Part shown: positions 46,310-57,570 of the stretch, piece after piece
Position numbering within the stretch: the first letter of the stretch is position 1
How the letters are laid out: each line of letters opens with the position of its first letter
Source of the DNA: Serripes groenlandicus
Taxonomy: Eukaryota > Mollusca > Bivalvia > Cardiida > Cardiidae
NCBI GenBank assembly: GCA_031761405.1
Contig: JASEVX010000003.1
Coordinates: 114,641,831-114,705,830, forward strand
Reading direction: 5' to 3'
DNA: 64,000 bases
Translations under genes and position numbers: made by a program
Notes under the pieces: model-generated
Databases searched by the model: none
Told to the model about the DNA's origin: nothing
The model's input: the letters and a program-made list of their open reading frames with translations, nothing else

Positions 46310-49300
46310 TTAGTCATCTTCATTCCCAACAGGATTGGCACATCCTGATGCCTCACATTTACTTTCAAACATGCAAATCTGCCCAGACTTATAACAGTTG
46401 CATCTTGATGTGTTGCATTTTGTAGTGCATCACATGCAACCAAGAGCAAACAGGAGACACCAAGGGTTTGCTCATCCAAACTGGTTTCAGTACACACGAC
46501 TCTATTACCCAACAGCCTATATTTGTTGGCTCCTCTGGCTCGAAATCTGCATCAGCTGCTTTCATCCAGAGCATTGCTCGGTAAGCTGCTCTTTTAACGT
46601 GTAACGCGAATGTATCTTTAGATGGCGGAAGCAGCTCTAAAGACTTCCTGGCTTTAAGGAATAGTCGGTATCGGCAGACATCAATACTGGGTTCATTGGT
46701 TTCGGGATTGCATCCATAAAGACCACACATGAATTTCTCAACATTATCGATATCTCCACCGTGGCCAATAGGAGATAGAAGTAGAGGGTCTTCACAAAAC
46801 ATTTTCCAACATGCCTTTTTACTTATTCCCGAAAAGGAAGATGTGGTGTCGCATCCTGTCAGAGCGTGAAATGCGAGAATGTTTGCTTTTACATCAGCAG
46901 TTACTTTCTGCGATTTAACATGTACCGGAAAGCACCTCTTGTTCTTTGGTGTTCCAGACACCATCCATGTTTCAATTTCGCAGTCCAAATGTTAGATAAG
47001 TAGTAGCAGAACATCTGTATAACGACACTGAACAACCACTCGTTCATGTTCCCTTATAATTGCATCCTTTGCGTGAATCACAATCAACGTATCGGCTTCT
47101 TCTTGTTGAACGGACAAGTGAAGTGGTCGGCATTGAAACTACTTGATTTCGCGTTGACGTCACATTTGCAGCCTCCCCGAGTTACTGGTGTTGACCCAGG
47201 TGGCAATGTTTCAGCACGCTGTAATAGCTCATTGGAAAGAAATCCTGCAAGATCGGATTTGTTTTCATCCAAGGTAATAAACTGCTCCCCTACCTGGGGA
47301 AGGGGTACCTTTGGGCCGGTAATAACTTTTCGTATAGGGCGTCGCTTTCCAAACCGCTTGCTTCGAGTTGCATCCTTGATTGAGTTGCCACCATAATACC
47401 GGTCAAATGTAACATCAACGCGCGTAGTCGTGTCATTGAAATGTTTGAATACCGACTGCAAAAACCCTTGTGCATAGTCACCAAAAGTTTGACACTTTGG
47501 TGGTTTACTAAGTGCTTGGAATAACGCATGCCCATCTATTACAACGCAGGTGGCTTTGTCGGAGGGAGGTAGTTCCTGTGGTGTTTCAATACCTAAATCC
47601 GCGGTCAAAACATTGAGAATCTGCGACTTTGTTGTGGTATTCATGTTTCCACTCGGGTTGGCCAAAAAGAGAGGGACAGGCGCCAGTTCATGTTGTAACA
47701 CTTCAGCAGTTTGGACAGATCGTCCCTAGTTTGCGGCATTGAGAAGCCGCTGTAGCAACTTCCTGTCAGCCCTTATTAGCTTCGTCGTTTTCTGCCTATC
47801 GGGTGTAGTTTTCTTGTACAAATCAGAGAATGTCTTTGCTTTGACCCTTTTAATTGGTGCGAAGAATTCCACCGTTTTCTCTTTCAGTCGGTTAACTGCA
47901 AATTCTTCAACTAATTGCCGACAGATCGGAAATGATTTCGTCTGAAGCAACGTCTTTTGTTGCTACAGATACCAGGTTTTTTTCATTATTTGATTCGTTT
48001 GGTGTTCGGGAGTTTGTTGTTAGGCCAAAGACATCAAGGGAAGCAATAATTTTCATTTGCTCTTTAACAAGATTTTCCACAACGTTGATACGCGTAGGTT
48101 GAAGCTTCGGCTTATTGTCGTTCGTCTCTTCTTCATCATCGAGTAGTCCAAAGAGAGTACGTGTTTCGTTTGAAACTTGCGAACGTCGGGCCCAAGTGAT
48201 GCAGAACTGATCTCTGGCTTGATAATTTCTAGTAATCCCTATGATCCCTCCGGCAGTCTTGCAAACTTTGTTGGTCCATTCCGTGGCTTGATCTGTTGGA
48301 ACTTTGTTGAACATGTTCTCACTTCTCTTAACTACGAAGTTACCAGCCAGAAATTCATTGTAAACTTCAGGCGCAGTTTGTCGCAGTGCTTTCATATCTG
48401 AAAGGTACACTGGTCCCCAGCTTGCATAGTTTGTATGATCGTAAACAGTTAACCATGGTAACATTGCTGCAAAAGTCTCCCCGTGAAGTAGCCAGTTACT
48501 AGTTATCTGTGCCTTAATGAAGCTCAACAGTATTTCAACCATTCCCATGTATGAATGCCAGTATGCAAAATTCTTGATCTTCATCATCTCAGATTCATAT
48601 CCATGCAGCAAGTATGTCACACTTGTCTCTGAAATTCTGACTGTCAACCTTGTTGTAGTCTCAAGGACGTCCTCCCGCTTTGGAATAGTCGCAAAGGTAC
48701 GTTCTAGGTCATCGACCTCACCTTTGAGCGATGGCATGTCCTGTGTACGGACCCAGTCAAAGAAATATCGCCATTTAATTCATCACAGAGCCTCGTAGGT
48801 AAGTAGGTGTCCACGAACAGCTCTGTAATATGCTTTTCCGTCTTAAACAGCGGAAAGAGTATTAGGACCAAACACACCTGTTTCTATCCATATGTCCTCC
48901 AAACCTGAACACTCCATGTGTTGACCAATCGCTCGCAAGAAATTAAAACAAATATGGAGACCACCCATTACAAAAATGACATTCTCGAGAGTTTGTTGAT
49001 TCTGCCAAACGAGTTCCTTTCCTTTGCTCTACAATGGTTGGTCGGCCGTTATGACAGTGTGGGTTTGTCAAATGTCCTTGCTAATACCCATGAATTTGTT
49101 AATCAACGTAGTTATCGTGTCCATCTCGTCAGCAGTTGCTTGAAGTATTGGCATCATGCACGCTTTGGTGACAGGATGATATACAGTGGACGCAGCTTCA
49201 TTGAATGAGTTCAACGGAGGGACGTGCTGCGTTCCATCATGTGCACGCCTTGTAACGGTCCATGCCAAGTTATGTACATACGTAGCATGCTGTTGGTTGT

Positions 49301-49885
49301 CTTCTCTCAACCAAGCGTTCATGTTGCAATTATTCATGTTCGGTGGTGATGGCCGTTTGCAACTTATTACAGTAGCTTTGTCCAGGGTTTGGTAAATTGT
49401 CATGGTTTCCTTGTCTTCCTGCATTTTGTCAAGATCACATGATAGGTCTTCTGATGATGGCTGTCCAGAGTCCCTTTGCAAAGCTACCATTTGGGTACTA
49501 TGGAACGTATTCTTTCCATCTAAGGTGCACTCGAGGACATTTATGTTATCACAAGAGAAGTGTGTGAAGATATCGGGGCATACATTTGGAGAAATGTAGT
49601 TGTACCCGTTGGCCTTATACTGCTCTAGTATTGTGTTTGCAATAGCGTTGTCGAATTGACGAACTTTTCTAACTGGTATACAGTGGTTGGCAGCGTGGAC
49701 AAGATTTACGAGTTTTTCAGAGCGTGTTGCTTGGTGGAGGGTTAAACCCGATCCTACGTGTTTCGGTGTTAACCTTTAGACACACCGTAGACAATGGCTT
49801 GCGCAACACTCAACACTCTTCGCTTTGTATTTTCATCACTAACATCAGCAAATTCTTTAATAGCTGACATACCTCCGAATACCGA
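46310..49885 (-). pseudogene. Uncharacterised multi-copy family with FEN/XPG-like nuclease domain (broken)
   Basis: One continuous reading of about 1150 residues can be followed on the minus strand through several shifts and stops, without introns. Order: an N-terminal part (AIVYGVSKG, PKHVGSGLTLHQATRSEKL, ISPNVCPDIFTHFSCDNIN); a middle part (LENVIFVMGGLHICFNFLRA, GKAYYRAVRGHLLTYEAL, WLLHGETFAAMLPWLTVYDH, EFLAGNFVVKRSENMFNKV, RADRKLLQRLLNAAN); and a C-terminal part. That last part has the landmarks of a PIN/FEN-type 5' nuclease: CVVIDGHALFQAL (Asp near 47535), VDVTFDRYYGG (47404), EADT (47099-47088), a TDV block (47010-47024) with DTD changed to YTD, and AFHALTGCDTTSSFSGISKK (46850) resembling the H3TH segment after the last acidic residue. 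It ends with a Cys-rich stretch (CNTSRCNCYKSGQICMFESK). I recall similar uncharacterised proteins in many copies in marine invertebrates; no function is known to me. Defects include a frameshift near 49770, stops near 49050, 48840 and 48780, and a frameshift near 47105. Confidence 0.72.
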
Positions 49886-50219
49886 TATATAAGTGTGCTT
49901 GATTTATATGTTATATATAAATAATAATTTTGTTTTGAAGTGTGCTATTTTTTTTTATAGCTCGAGTAATGTAAAAATACACAGTAAAAGGGTTCAGATT
50001 GAAAAATCAACCCTATGTGGTTATTACAGCGAAAATAAAGAAAAAGAACACCCGTTGACCTTTGACCTCATTTTTAGCCTTAGTTCAGCTTTTAAAGGGC
50101 GACAGCCCCACCTAGATATCATACAAGACATTGGTGGTAAAAGTTTTGCATTAACAAATTTTGCCAACAGAACCATTTTCTATGCCTCTTTTCTAAGATC
50201 CGAGGCAGACTATTTTGCC

Positions 50220-50258
50220 ACACTGTTCAAAAGACGTCTGCTGCAGAGACGGTCAAAC
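50220..50258. repeat. TTAA-type MITE scrap
   Basis: CACTGTTCAAAAGACGTCTGCTGCAGAGA matches the right inner part of the MITE family. Similar GAGGCAGACTATTTTGCC sequence lies just before it. Confidence 0.5.
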
Positions 50259-50355
50259 TAATGTTCAAAATGGGTACCTGCTAAATAAATACACCAGAGA
50301 TGTAGAATGCCATCGAGGCGGTAAATAATAATGGGAAACATTATACAGAAACATC

Positions 50356-50545
50356 TGAGCCGTCCCGAGAGAAAACAAACATTATGAACTCTGGGTAATG
50401 TATCGACCCAGATCAACCTGCGCAGTCCGCACAAGCTAATCTGGATCGACAAATTCCGTCTCAGGGTGATAGATGTATAGAGTAACGATTCATGACTTAG
50501 AAAATTCACAGGAGGCGAAAAGTTTCTGTCCGGATTAACCTACGC
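50356..50545 (+). repeat. 236-bp hairpin repeat beside the splice donor
   Basis: TGAGCCGTCCCGAGAGAAAAC, CTCTGGGTAATGTATCGACCC and GGCGAAAAGTTTCTGTCCGG-type interior. The right part is rearranged. It ends about 15 bp from the sulfotransferase donor at 50561. Confidence 0.6.
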
Positions 50546-50561
50546 AGCGTCCACATCTTAC

Positions 50562-51180
50562 CAATAAAACTGTAGTTCAAAGAGCACATGATGCACATCT
50601 CGGATTCTATGAACGTGTGAACATCAATCTGCTTTCTGTTTTTGACGGACCATGTCACAAACTGAAGAAACTCTGTAAACGTTGGATCAGAGTAGCATCT
50701 CTTACGACTGATGTTGACCCCGTTTGGTTCCCGAAAAAGGGTAATTGCGGGTTTACCGAATCTGTCCCAAAATATTGGATTCGGAGCATACACCTTGTCG
50801 ATATAAGCTGAAAGAATACGAGTGTATGGATCTCGTACGAACGTGAATTTGAAATAATCCCTGGTATCATTCGGTGTTGTGGTGTTAGATAGAGAATCAA
50901 TATGCTGCATGTAGGCTTCATTAATTGAAACCTCGTATGGATTTCGTTTTTCTGCCGTGTGATTAACTTGATAGATGAATCTTCTCCAAAAAGTAGACCC
51001 GACTTTTGCTAGTGGACAATAGAAGGATCTGTGTTTAGATATCACGTGCATCTGGCTCATCCAAAGCGATTTCAAGTTTTCGAAATTCGTATTTACGTCC
51101 CTGCAATTATCTTGCACCTTTTTGGCCAGCTGATATCCTGATTGCTTCGTATGAACTTGGTCGTCTTTGACCTTGATATC
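50562..51180 (-). CDS. Carbohydrate sulfotransferase, internal exon with PAPS-binding sites
   Basis: Golgi-type enzymes of this family (Sulfotransfer_2, CHST8-14-like) move sulfate from PAPS to sugars of glycans. The exon begins after the acceptor ATATTTCAG (AG at 51182-51181) and ends at donor G|GTAAGA (50561 down), 619 bp, with no internal stop. It encodes about 206 residues. Near residue 55 is FYCPLAKVGSTFWRRF (5'-phosphosulfate loop), and near residue 105 FTFVRDPYTRILSAY (3'-phosphate site). Then the conserved C-x2-C region MCIMCSLNYSFIG leads over the splice into the next exon in phase 1. The N-terminal exon with the signal anchor was not found upstream and probably lies in another exon, within or beyond the window. 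Acceptor substrate unknown. Confidence 0.88.
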
Positions 51181-51215
51181 CTGAAATATAATGAGCATTA
51201 TAAAACCTTTCAGGC

Positions 51216-51625
51216 TTAACTCTTTCCCATCTTCAGATACAATAGCAGCAGAAAATGTTTTGAAAACATTGTAACAAAAGGAGAAATTGATCTTGATGAA
51301 CAATCTCTTTTTGCTACAATGTATCTACGCTGTTGCAGATTTTTCCCTTTCCCCCATACAACAAATCTGCACCAGACGACTTTGAAAGTATCTAGGCAAC
51401 CACATGGTTAATCTCTATAAATGTAGGTATAATTACTGAAAAGAGTTGAAGACATTGTTGCAAATGGAGAAATTGCTCGTTTTGAGCAATTTCTTCTTTT
51501 GTCGTAATGCTTTCAAAAGTCGTCTGCTGCAGATATGTGGGGAAGGGTTCACCCTTTCCCTCAATGATGCCTTACAGCAGACGGCTTTTCGAAAACATAG
51601 TGACAAAAGAAGAATATATTTATGC
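51216..51625. repeat. Three nested or adjacent TTAA-type MITE copies
   Basis: First copy 51216-51345 (TTAACTCTTTCCC..., central hairpin TTGATCTTGATGAACAATC). Second copy 51346-51550 (CCCTTTCCCCCATAC, GCTCGTTTTGAGC centre, GTCGTCTGCTGCAGATATG). Third, truncated, 51551-51625 (CACCCTTTCCCTCAATG). Confidence 0.7.
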
Positions 51626-51694
51626 GCACCAACCCACGAGCATTGGCGACTTGTACCGTGTCTGCCTAGTTTCATTGAGCCCCAGGGCTCAGTT

Positions 51695-51835
51695 AGATTG
51701 ATTGATTGATTGGGGTTTAACGCCGTTTTTAACAATTTCTCAGTTATATCACGGCGGCCAGTTCACCTATTCATGCATTTCCTGGTTTTCTCACACCAGT
51801 ATTCCACACAACAATCTTCCCAAGCAACGGCTCAG
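51695..51835 (-). mobile_element. SINE, 5'-truncated
   Basis: Minus strand 3' body and (AATC)n tail: on the plus strand ATTGATTGATTGATTGGGGT, then CACGGCGGCCAGTTCACCTA. Head absent. Confidence 0.75.
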
Positions 51836-51964
51836 TTAGAAACGACGTGGGTAACCCTATGATTGTTTAACCTGCAAGGCTAGAGTCCTGTATTTATCGG
51901 GGACTCGTATTTAGGAAAGCTTCGATTCCATAGGGCTCATACTTTGTAACTTGTAAAAATATCA

Positions 51965-52140
51965 TTGGTTATCAATCCAGACATCGTTGGTTCGAAGCCC
52001 GGCTCGGCCATTGGTTATCTTCTTTGATTGACTAACGTTAGTGTGGCTAGTGTGTCATGCGTCTTCCACCAACGGACTGTTATATGTAAGAGGGTGGAAA
52101 GTTGACTTGGATGAATGTTGTGTGAACTACCTATTTTTTT
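51965..52140 (+). mobile_element. SINE fragment with B box
   Basis: GGTTCGAAGCCC (51989-52000) marks the B box, followed by GTCTTCCACCAACGGACTG and GACTTGGATGAATGTTGTG of the same SINE body. The tail is missing. Confidence 0.6.
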
Positions 52141-52195
52141 CAAAAGCATCGGGGCATTTAATGTATGCGTCCGTCCGCCGCGGTCAGTTAACATA

Positions 52196-52435
52196 TGAGC
52201 CGTTCCATGAGAAAACCACAATTATGGACTCTGCATAAAGTATCGACCCGGATCAGCATAAGCATGCCGCACAGGCTTACCTGTGAATTTTCTGTTTCAG
52301 GAATTATTTTTACTCTTTACATCTATCCCCCCTGAGACGGAATGTGTCTGCCTAGATCAGTCTGCGCAGATTGCGCAGGCTGATCTGGGCCGATATATTA
52401 CGCAGAGGACGAAATGTTTTCCCGCGGGACGTCTT
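52196..52435 (+). repeat. 236-bp hairpin repeat
   Basis: TGAGCCGTTCCATGAGAAAAC, AAAGTATCGACCCGGATCAG, CAGGCTGATCTGGGCCGATA and CCCGCGGGACGTCTTA. Full length. Confidence 0.75.
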
Positions 52436-52479
52436 ATATTCAATAGTAGTATACCTTAGATCCTTGGGCGATAACAGGG

Positions 52480-53890
52480 CCTTGGCTTCTATTCACAGCT
52501 GCAAATATACGCAAATGCGAAAATGACAATCTTGCTTTCATTCAAATCGACAATTATTTGCTAAAACGGATAGTACAAATTTACTTCTATTCACAGCTAC
52601 AAAGATAGGCAAATGATGGTATGACAAACATATTTTATTCACATCTGCAATGATACGCATATAATAGAGAATATATGCAAAAATAAGGAATTACTTTTAT
52701 CCTTGGCTGCAACAATACGCAAATAAGGGAATGGCAAACTTACTTTTACTCACAGCTTCAATATACGCAAATAAGGGAATGACAAAGTAACTGCTAATCA
52801 CAGCTTCAATATACGCAAATAAGGGAATGACAAACTTACTGCTAATTACAGCTTCAATATACGCAAAAATGGGAATGACAAACTTACTGCTAATCACAGC
52901 TTCAATATACACAAAAAAAGGAATGACAAAGTAGCTAATCACAGCTTCAATATACGCAAATAAGGGAATGGCAAACTTACTGCTAATCATAGCTTCAATA
53001 TACGCAAATAAGGGAATGACAAACTTAATGCTAATCACAGCTTCAATATACGCAAATAAGGGAATGACAAACGTGTTGCTTATCACAGTCTCAATATACA
53101 CAAATAAGGGAATGACAAACTTGCTGCTAATCTAAGCTTCAATATACGAAAATAAGGGAATGACAAACTTGCTGCTAATCACAGCTTCAATATACGCAAA
53201 TAAGGGACAGACAAACTTACTGCTAATCACAGCTTCAATATAAGCAAATAAGGGAATGACAAACTTGCTGCTAATCACAGCTGCAAAGTTACGCAAATAA
53301 GGGAATGACAAAATTACTTCTATGCACGGCTGCAAAGATATGCAAAAGGGGTATGATAATATTACTTTTTACTTCTATTCACAGCTGCAAAAATACGGCA
53401 ATACAAGGGAATGACAAAATTACATAAATTCACAGCTGCAAAGGTAACCAAATGATGATTGAACAAAATAACTTCCATTCACAGCAGCAGATAAACACAG
53501 ATAAGGGATGGATACAATTCTTCTTTTCACTGCTGCAAAAAATGCAAATACGGCAATGATAAAATTACTGCTATTGACATCTGCGAGATAAGCAAATAGG
53601 GGAAATAACACAATTGCTTATATTGGCCGATGGAAAAACACGCATACAAGGGAATAACAAAATGACTTATAATCACAACTGAGAATAATTATACTAGTAC
53701 GCAAAAAAGGAAATGAAAACATCATTTCTGGTAACAGATACAAAGATACACACATAAGGGAATAACAAGCAAAGATACGCGACAAAGGAAAAGACAAAAA
53801 TAACTTCCAGTCATAGGTGCAAAGTTACACACATAAGGGAATGACAAAAATAAATACTTTTATTCACATCTGTAAACGAACGCGAAAGAT
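52480..53890 (-). repeat. 48-bp minisatellite
   Basis: Units of AATAAGGGAATGACAAACTT plus ACTGCTAATCACAGCTTCAATATACGCA. The core 52690-53300 is regular at 48 bp; both edges decay. Because 48 is a multiple of three, the minus strand reads a 16-residue repeat (FVIPLFAYIEAVISSK) without stops over 134 codons (52697-53101). No homologous protein is recognised, and the decay at the edges shows no coding constraint. Confidence 0.85.
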
Positions 53891-53959
53891 ACCAAGAAAT
53901 GAAAACATGGCAGTAATATCTTTCCCTCTATGTCGCTCGGGATTATAGCTGACTCACTG

Positions 53960-55470
53960 GTGTCTGAGTTGGTTACCTGTAGTTCTGGTCCAGTAATCCA
54001 GTAATCTGAGTTGGTTACTGTAGTTCTGGTCCAGTAACCAACTCGGATTACTGGATTACTGGACCAGAACTACAAGTAACCAACTCAGATTACTGGATTA
54101 CTGGAACAGAACTACAGGTAACCAACTCAGATTACTGGATTACTGGACCAGAACTACAGGTAACTTACTCAGATTACTGGATTACTGGTCCAGAACTACA
54201 GGTAACCAACTCAGATTACTGGATTACTGGACCAGAACTACAGGTAACCAACTCAGATTACTGGATTACTGGATCAGAACTACAGGTAACCAACTCAGAT
54301 TACTGGATTACTGGACCAGAACTACAGGTAACCAACTCAGATTACTGGATTACTAGACCAGAACTACAGGTAACCAACTCAGATTACTGGATTGCTGGAT
54401 CAGAACTATAGGTAACCAACAAAGATTACTGGATTACTAGACCAGAACCACAGGTAACCAACTCAGATTACTGGATTACTGGAACAGAACAACAGGTTAC
54501 CAACTCAGATTACTGGATTACTGGATCAGAACTACAGGTAACCAACTCAGATTACTGGATTACTGGACCAGAACTACAGGTAACCAACTCAGATTACTGG
54601 ATTACTAGACCAGAACTACAGGTAACCAACTCAGATTACTGGATTGCTGGATCAGAACTATAGGTAACCAACTCAGATTACTGGATTACTAGACCAGAAC
54701 CACAGGTAACCAACTCAGATTACTGGATTACTGGAACAGAACAACAGGTAACCAACTCAGATTACTGGATTACTGGACCAGAACTACAAGTAACCAACTC
54801 AGATTACTGGATTACTGGAACATAACTACAGGTTACCAACTCAGATTACTGGATTACTGGACCAGAACTACAGGTAACTTACTCAGATTACTGGATTACT
54901 GGACCAGAACTACAGGTAACCAACTCAGATTACTGGATTACTGGACCAGAACTACAGGTAACCAACTCAGATTACTGGATTACTGGACCAGAACTACAGG
55001 TAACCAACTCAGATTACTGAATTACTGGACCAGAAATACAGGTAACCAACTCAGATTACTGGATTACTGGACCAGAACTACAGGTAACCAACTCAGATTA
55101 CTGGATTACTGGACCAGAACTATAGGTAACTTACTCAGATTACTGGATTACTAGACCAGAACTACAGGTAACTTACTCAGATTACTGGATTACTGGACCA
55201 GAACTACAGGTAACCAACTCAGATTACTGGATTACTGGACCAGAACTACAGGTAAACAACTCAGATTACTGGATTACTTGACCAGAACTACAGGTAACCA
55301 ACTCAGATTACTGGATTACTGGACCAGAACTACAGGTAACCAACTCAGATTACTGGATTACTGGACCAGAACTACAGGTAATCAACTCAGATTACTGGAT
55401 TACTGGACCAGAACTTCAGGTAACCAACTCAGATTACTGGATTACTGGACTAGAACTTTAGGTAACCAAC
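53960..55470 (+). repeat. 42-bp satellite array
   Basis: About 34 units of ACCAGAACTACAGGTAACCA plus ACTCAGATTACTGGATTACTGG. The first two units (53965-54036) are inverted relative to the rest, forming a palindrome at the left edge. Distinct variant units (ATTGCTGGATCAG; GGAACAGAACAACAGG) recur exactly 252 bp (6 x 42) apart, showing a six-unit higher-order duplication at about 54280-54790. The frame that runs through the last units to 55631 is a repeat artefact. Confidence 0.9.
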
Positions 55471-56165
55471 GCAGAAAACACCGTCTTATAAATCAAACAT
55501 TGTTGAATACGACGCTAAACATTATACAAACATACAAACGAATCCACCATCACATGTTAAATGCTAATTTTACAAAAAGAAGAATTGTTATGCAAAGCAT
55601 CAAAGACGCTGCGCATGCTTTTGAAGCATGACTTAAAGGACGCAGATGCACTTCAATACATTTAAATAACCTGTGCAAGCAGACAGGATGTAAATATTTC
55701 GAACAAGAAAGCCAAATGTCCCTTTATTTCAAACAAGAAGGCCAATATGTGCCTTTATTGATACCATAGCCTATATAAAAAGGTTACCAAGAGCAGAAGG
55801 AGTCAATATTGACGTAGGGATTAACCGTTTTACATGCTACGTTCTATGTGATATTCAGCATGTGAAGTTTAGTCGTGAAATGACAAGTTTAGTCCTGAAA
55901 CCATTTGGTTTACGGTTTGTTTAACATTCATTGCAACTATAATGTGTCATACAAGCTGAAGTTTCTCAATTTCTTTTTAACAATAAACTGTTTTAAATCC
56001 CCTATCTAGATCCATTAGATAAAGAAAATATTGGTGCTTAAATATTAACATATATTAAGGTGTATAGCCTCTAGTTATTAGTTAAGTGTGACACAAGCTT
56101 AGGACGGAGAGGTGGAAGTATATTCTCCTTCCAGTTTAGCAGAGGTATGATAGCAAACTCAGGAG
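55471..56165. other. Intergenic DNA
   Basis: Nothing recognised. Confidence 0.4.
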
Positions 56166-57570
56166 TATATAAACAAACAAGAGGGCCATGAGGCCCTGGA
56201 ATCGCTCACCTGAGAATGGGCTATTTAAGACTTTACTCTTTCAGCGCCAATGGCAATATCATCAAGACAAACTTTGTGACAAAATTTCAAGCTGCTCAAG
56301 TCAAAAATGCAATCTCTATAGTGTTAACTATATTGTTTTACAATTTAGCCTAGTGACCTAGTTGTTGACCTCACCCATATTCAAACATGACCTAGATATC
56401 AATAAGACAAACTTTCTGAAAAAGTTTCAACATGCTCAAGCCAAAAATGTGGCTTCCAGAGTGTTAACAAGATTTTCCTTAAATTTGGCCTAGTGACCTA
56501 GTTGTTGACCATTCATGACCTATATTCGAACTTAGCCCAGATATCTATAAGACAAATATTCCGACATAATTTCATCATGCTCAAGCCAAAAATGTGGCTT
56601 CCAGATTGTTAACAAGAGTTTCCTTACATTTGGCCTAGTGACCTAGTTTTTGACCGGACATGGTCAATATTCAAATTTGGCCTAGATATCATCAAGACAA
56701 ACTTTCTGACAAAGATTCAACATGCTCAAATTAAAAATGCGGATTCCAGAGTGTTAACAAGCCTTTCCTTCAATTTGGCCTAGTGACCTAGTTTTTGACC
56801 TGACCTATATTCACACTTGGCCTAGATATCACTTAGACAAACATTCTGACAAAGTTTCAACATTGCTCAAGCCAAAAATGTGGCTTCCAGAGTGTTTACA
56901 AGATTTCCCTTTAATTTGGCCTAGTGACCTAGTTTTTGACAGGACATTACCCATAGTCAAACTTGGCCTAGATATAATCAGGACAAACTTTCTAACAAAG
57001 TTTGAAGATGCTCAAGTTCAAAATGCGGCTTCCAGAGTGTTGACCAGATTTTCCTTCAATTTGATCAGTGACCTAGTCTTTGACCCATATTCAAACTTGG
57101 CCTAGATATCACTTAGAAAAACATTCTAACACAGTTTCAACATGCTCAAGCCAAACATGTGGCTTCCAGGGTGTTAACAAGATTTTCCTTCAATTTGGCC
57201 TAGTGACCTAGTTTTTGACCCAAAATGACCTATATTCGAACTTGGCCTAAATATTACTAAGACAAACATTCTGACAAAGGTTCAACATGCTCAAGCCAAA
57301 CATGCGGCATCCAGAGCGTTAACAAGATCTTCATTAAAGTTGGCCTAGTGACCTAGTTTTTGACCCGACATGACCCAGTTTCGAACTTGTCCTAGATTTG
57401 ATAGAGATATATGTTCTGATAAACTTTCATGAAGATTGGATGCAAAATGTTGCCTCTAGAGTGTTAACAAGCAAGTGTTGAGCAAATGACGTACGACTGA
57501 CGACGGACGACGGACAAAAGGCAATCTCAAAAACTCACTTAGAACACTTTGTGCTCTGGTGAGCTAAAAA
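56166..57570 (+). repeat. Element built of 145-bp tandem units, with conserved ends
   Basis: The 5' end AACAAGAGGGCCATGAGGCC and CGCTCACCTGAG. Then about nine units with GGCTTCCAGAGTG spaced 134-145 bp (56451, 56596, 56741, 56882, 57027, 57161, 57306). The 3' end is GACGACGGACGACGG, ACTTTGTGCTC and GGTGAGCTAAAAA. CTCACCTGAG at the start and GGTGAGCT at the end are inverted with respect to each other. No coding capacity. Confidence 0.8.

Larger units (their letters stand above)
44502..50561 (-). other. 6.06-kb intron of the sulfotransferase gene
   Basis: Bounded by GTAAGA (donor, 50561 down) and TTACACAG (acceptor, 44502 up). It carries two TTAA-type MITEs (44582-44790, 44955-45110), a nearly complete 236-bp hairpin repeat whose end lies about 15 bp from the donor, and the 3.6-kb FEN-like pseudogene on the same strand. 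Confidence 0.85.

Noticed and set aside
52697..53335. Apparent repeat protein (FVIPLFAYIEAVISSK)n
   Set aside because: Produced by a 48-bp minisatellite; period divisible by three and the array decays without respect for frame.
55278..55631. 117-codon frame with YWTRTTGNQLRLLD repeats
   Set aside because: Produced by the 42-bp satellite, no independent coding signal after the array.
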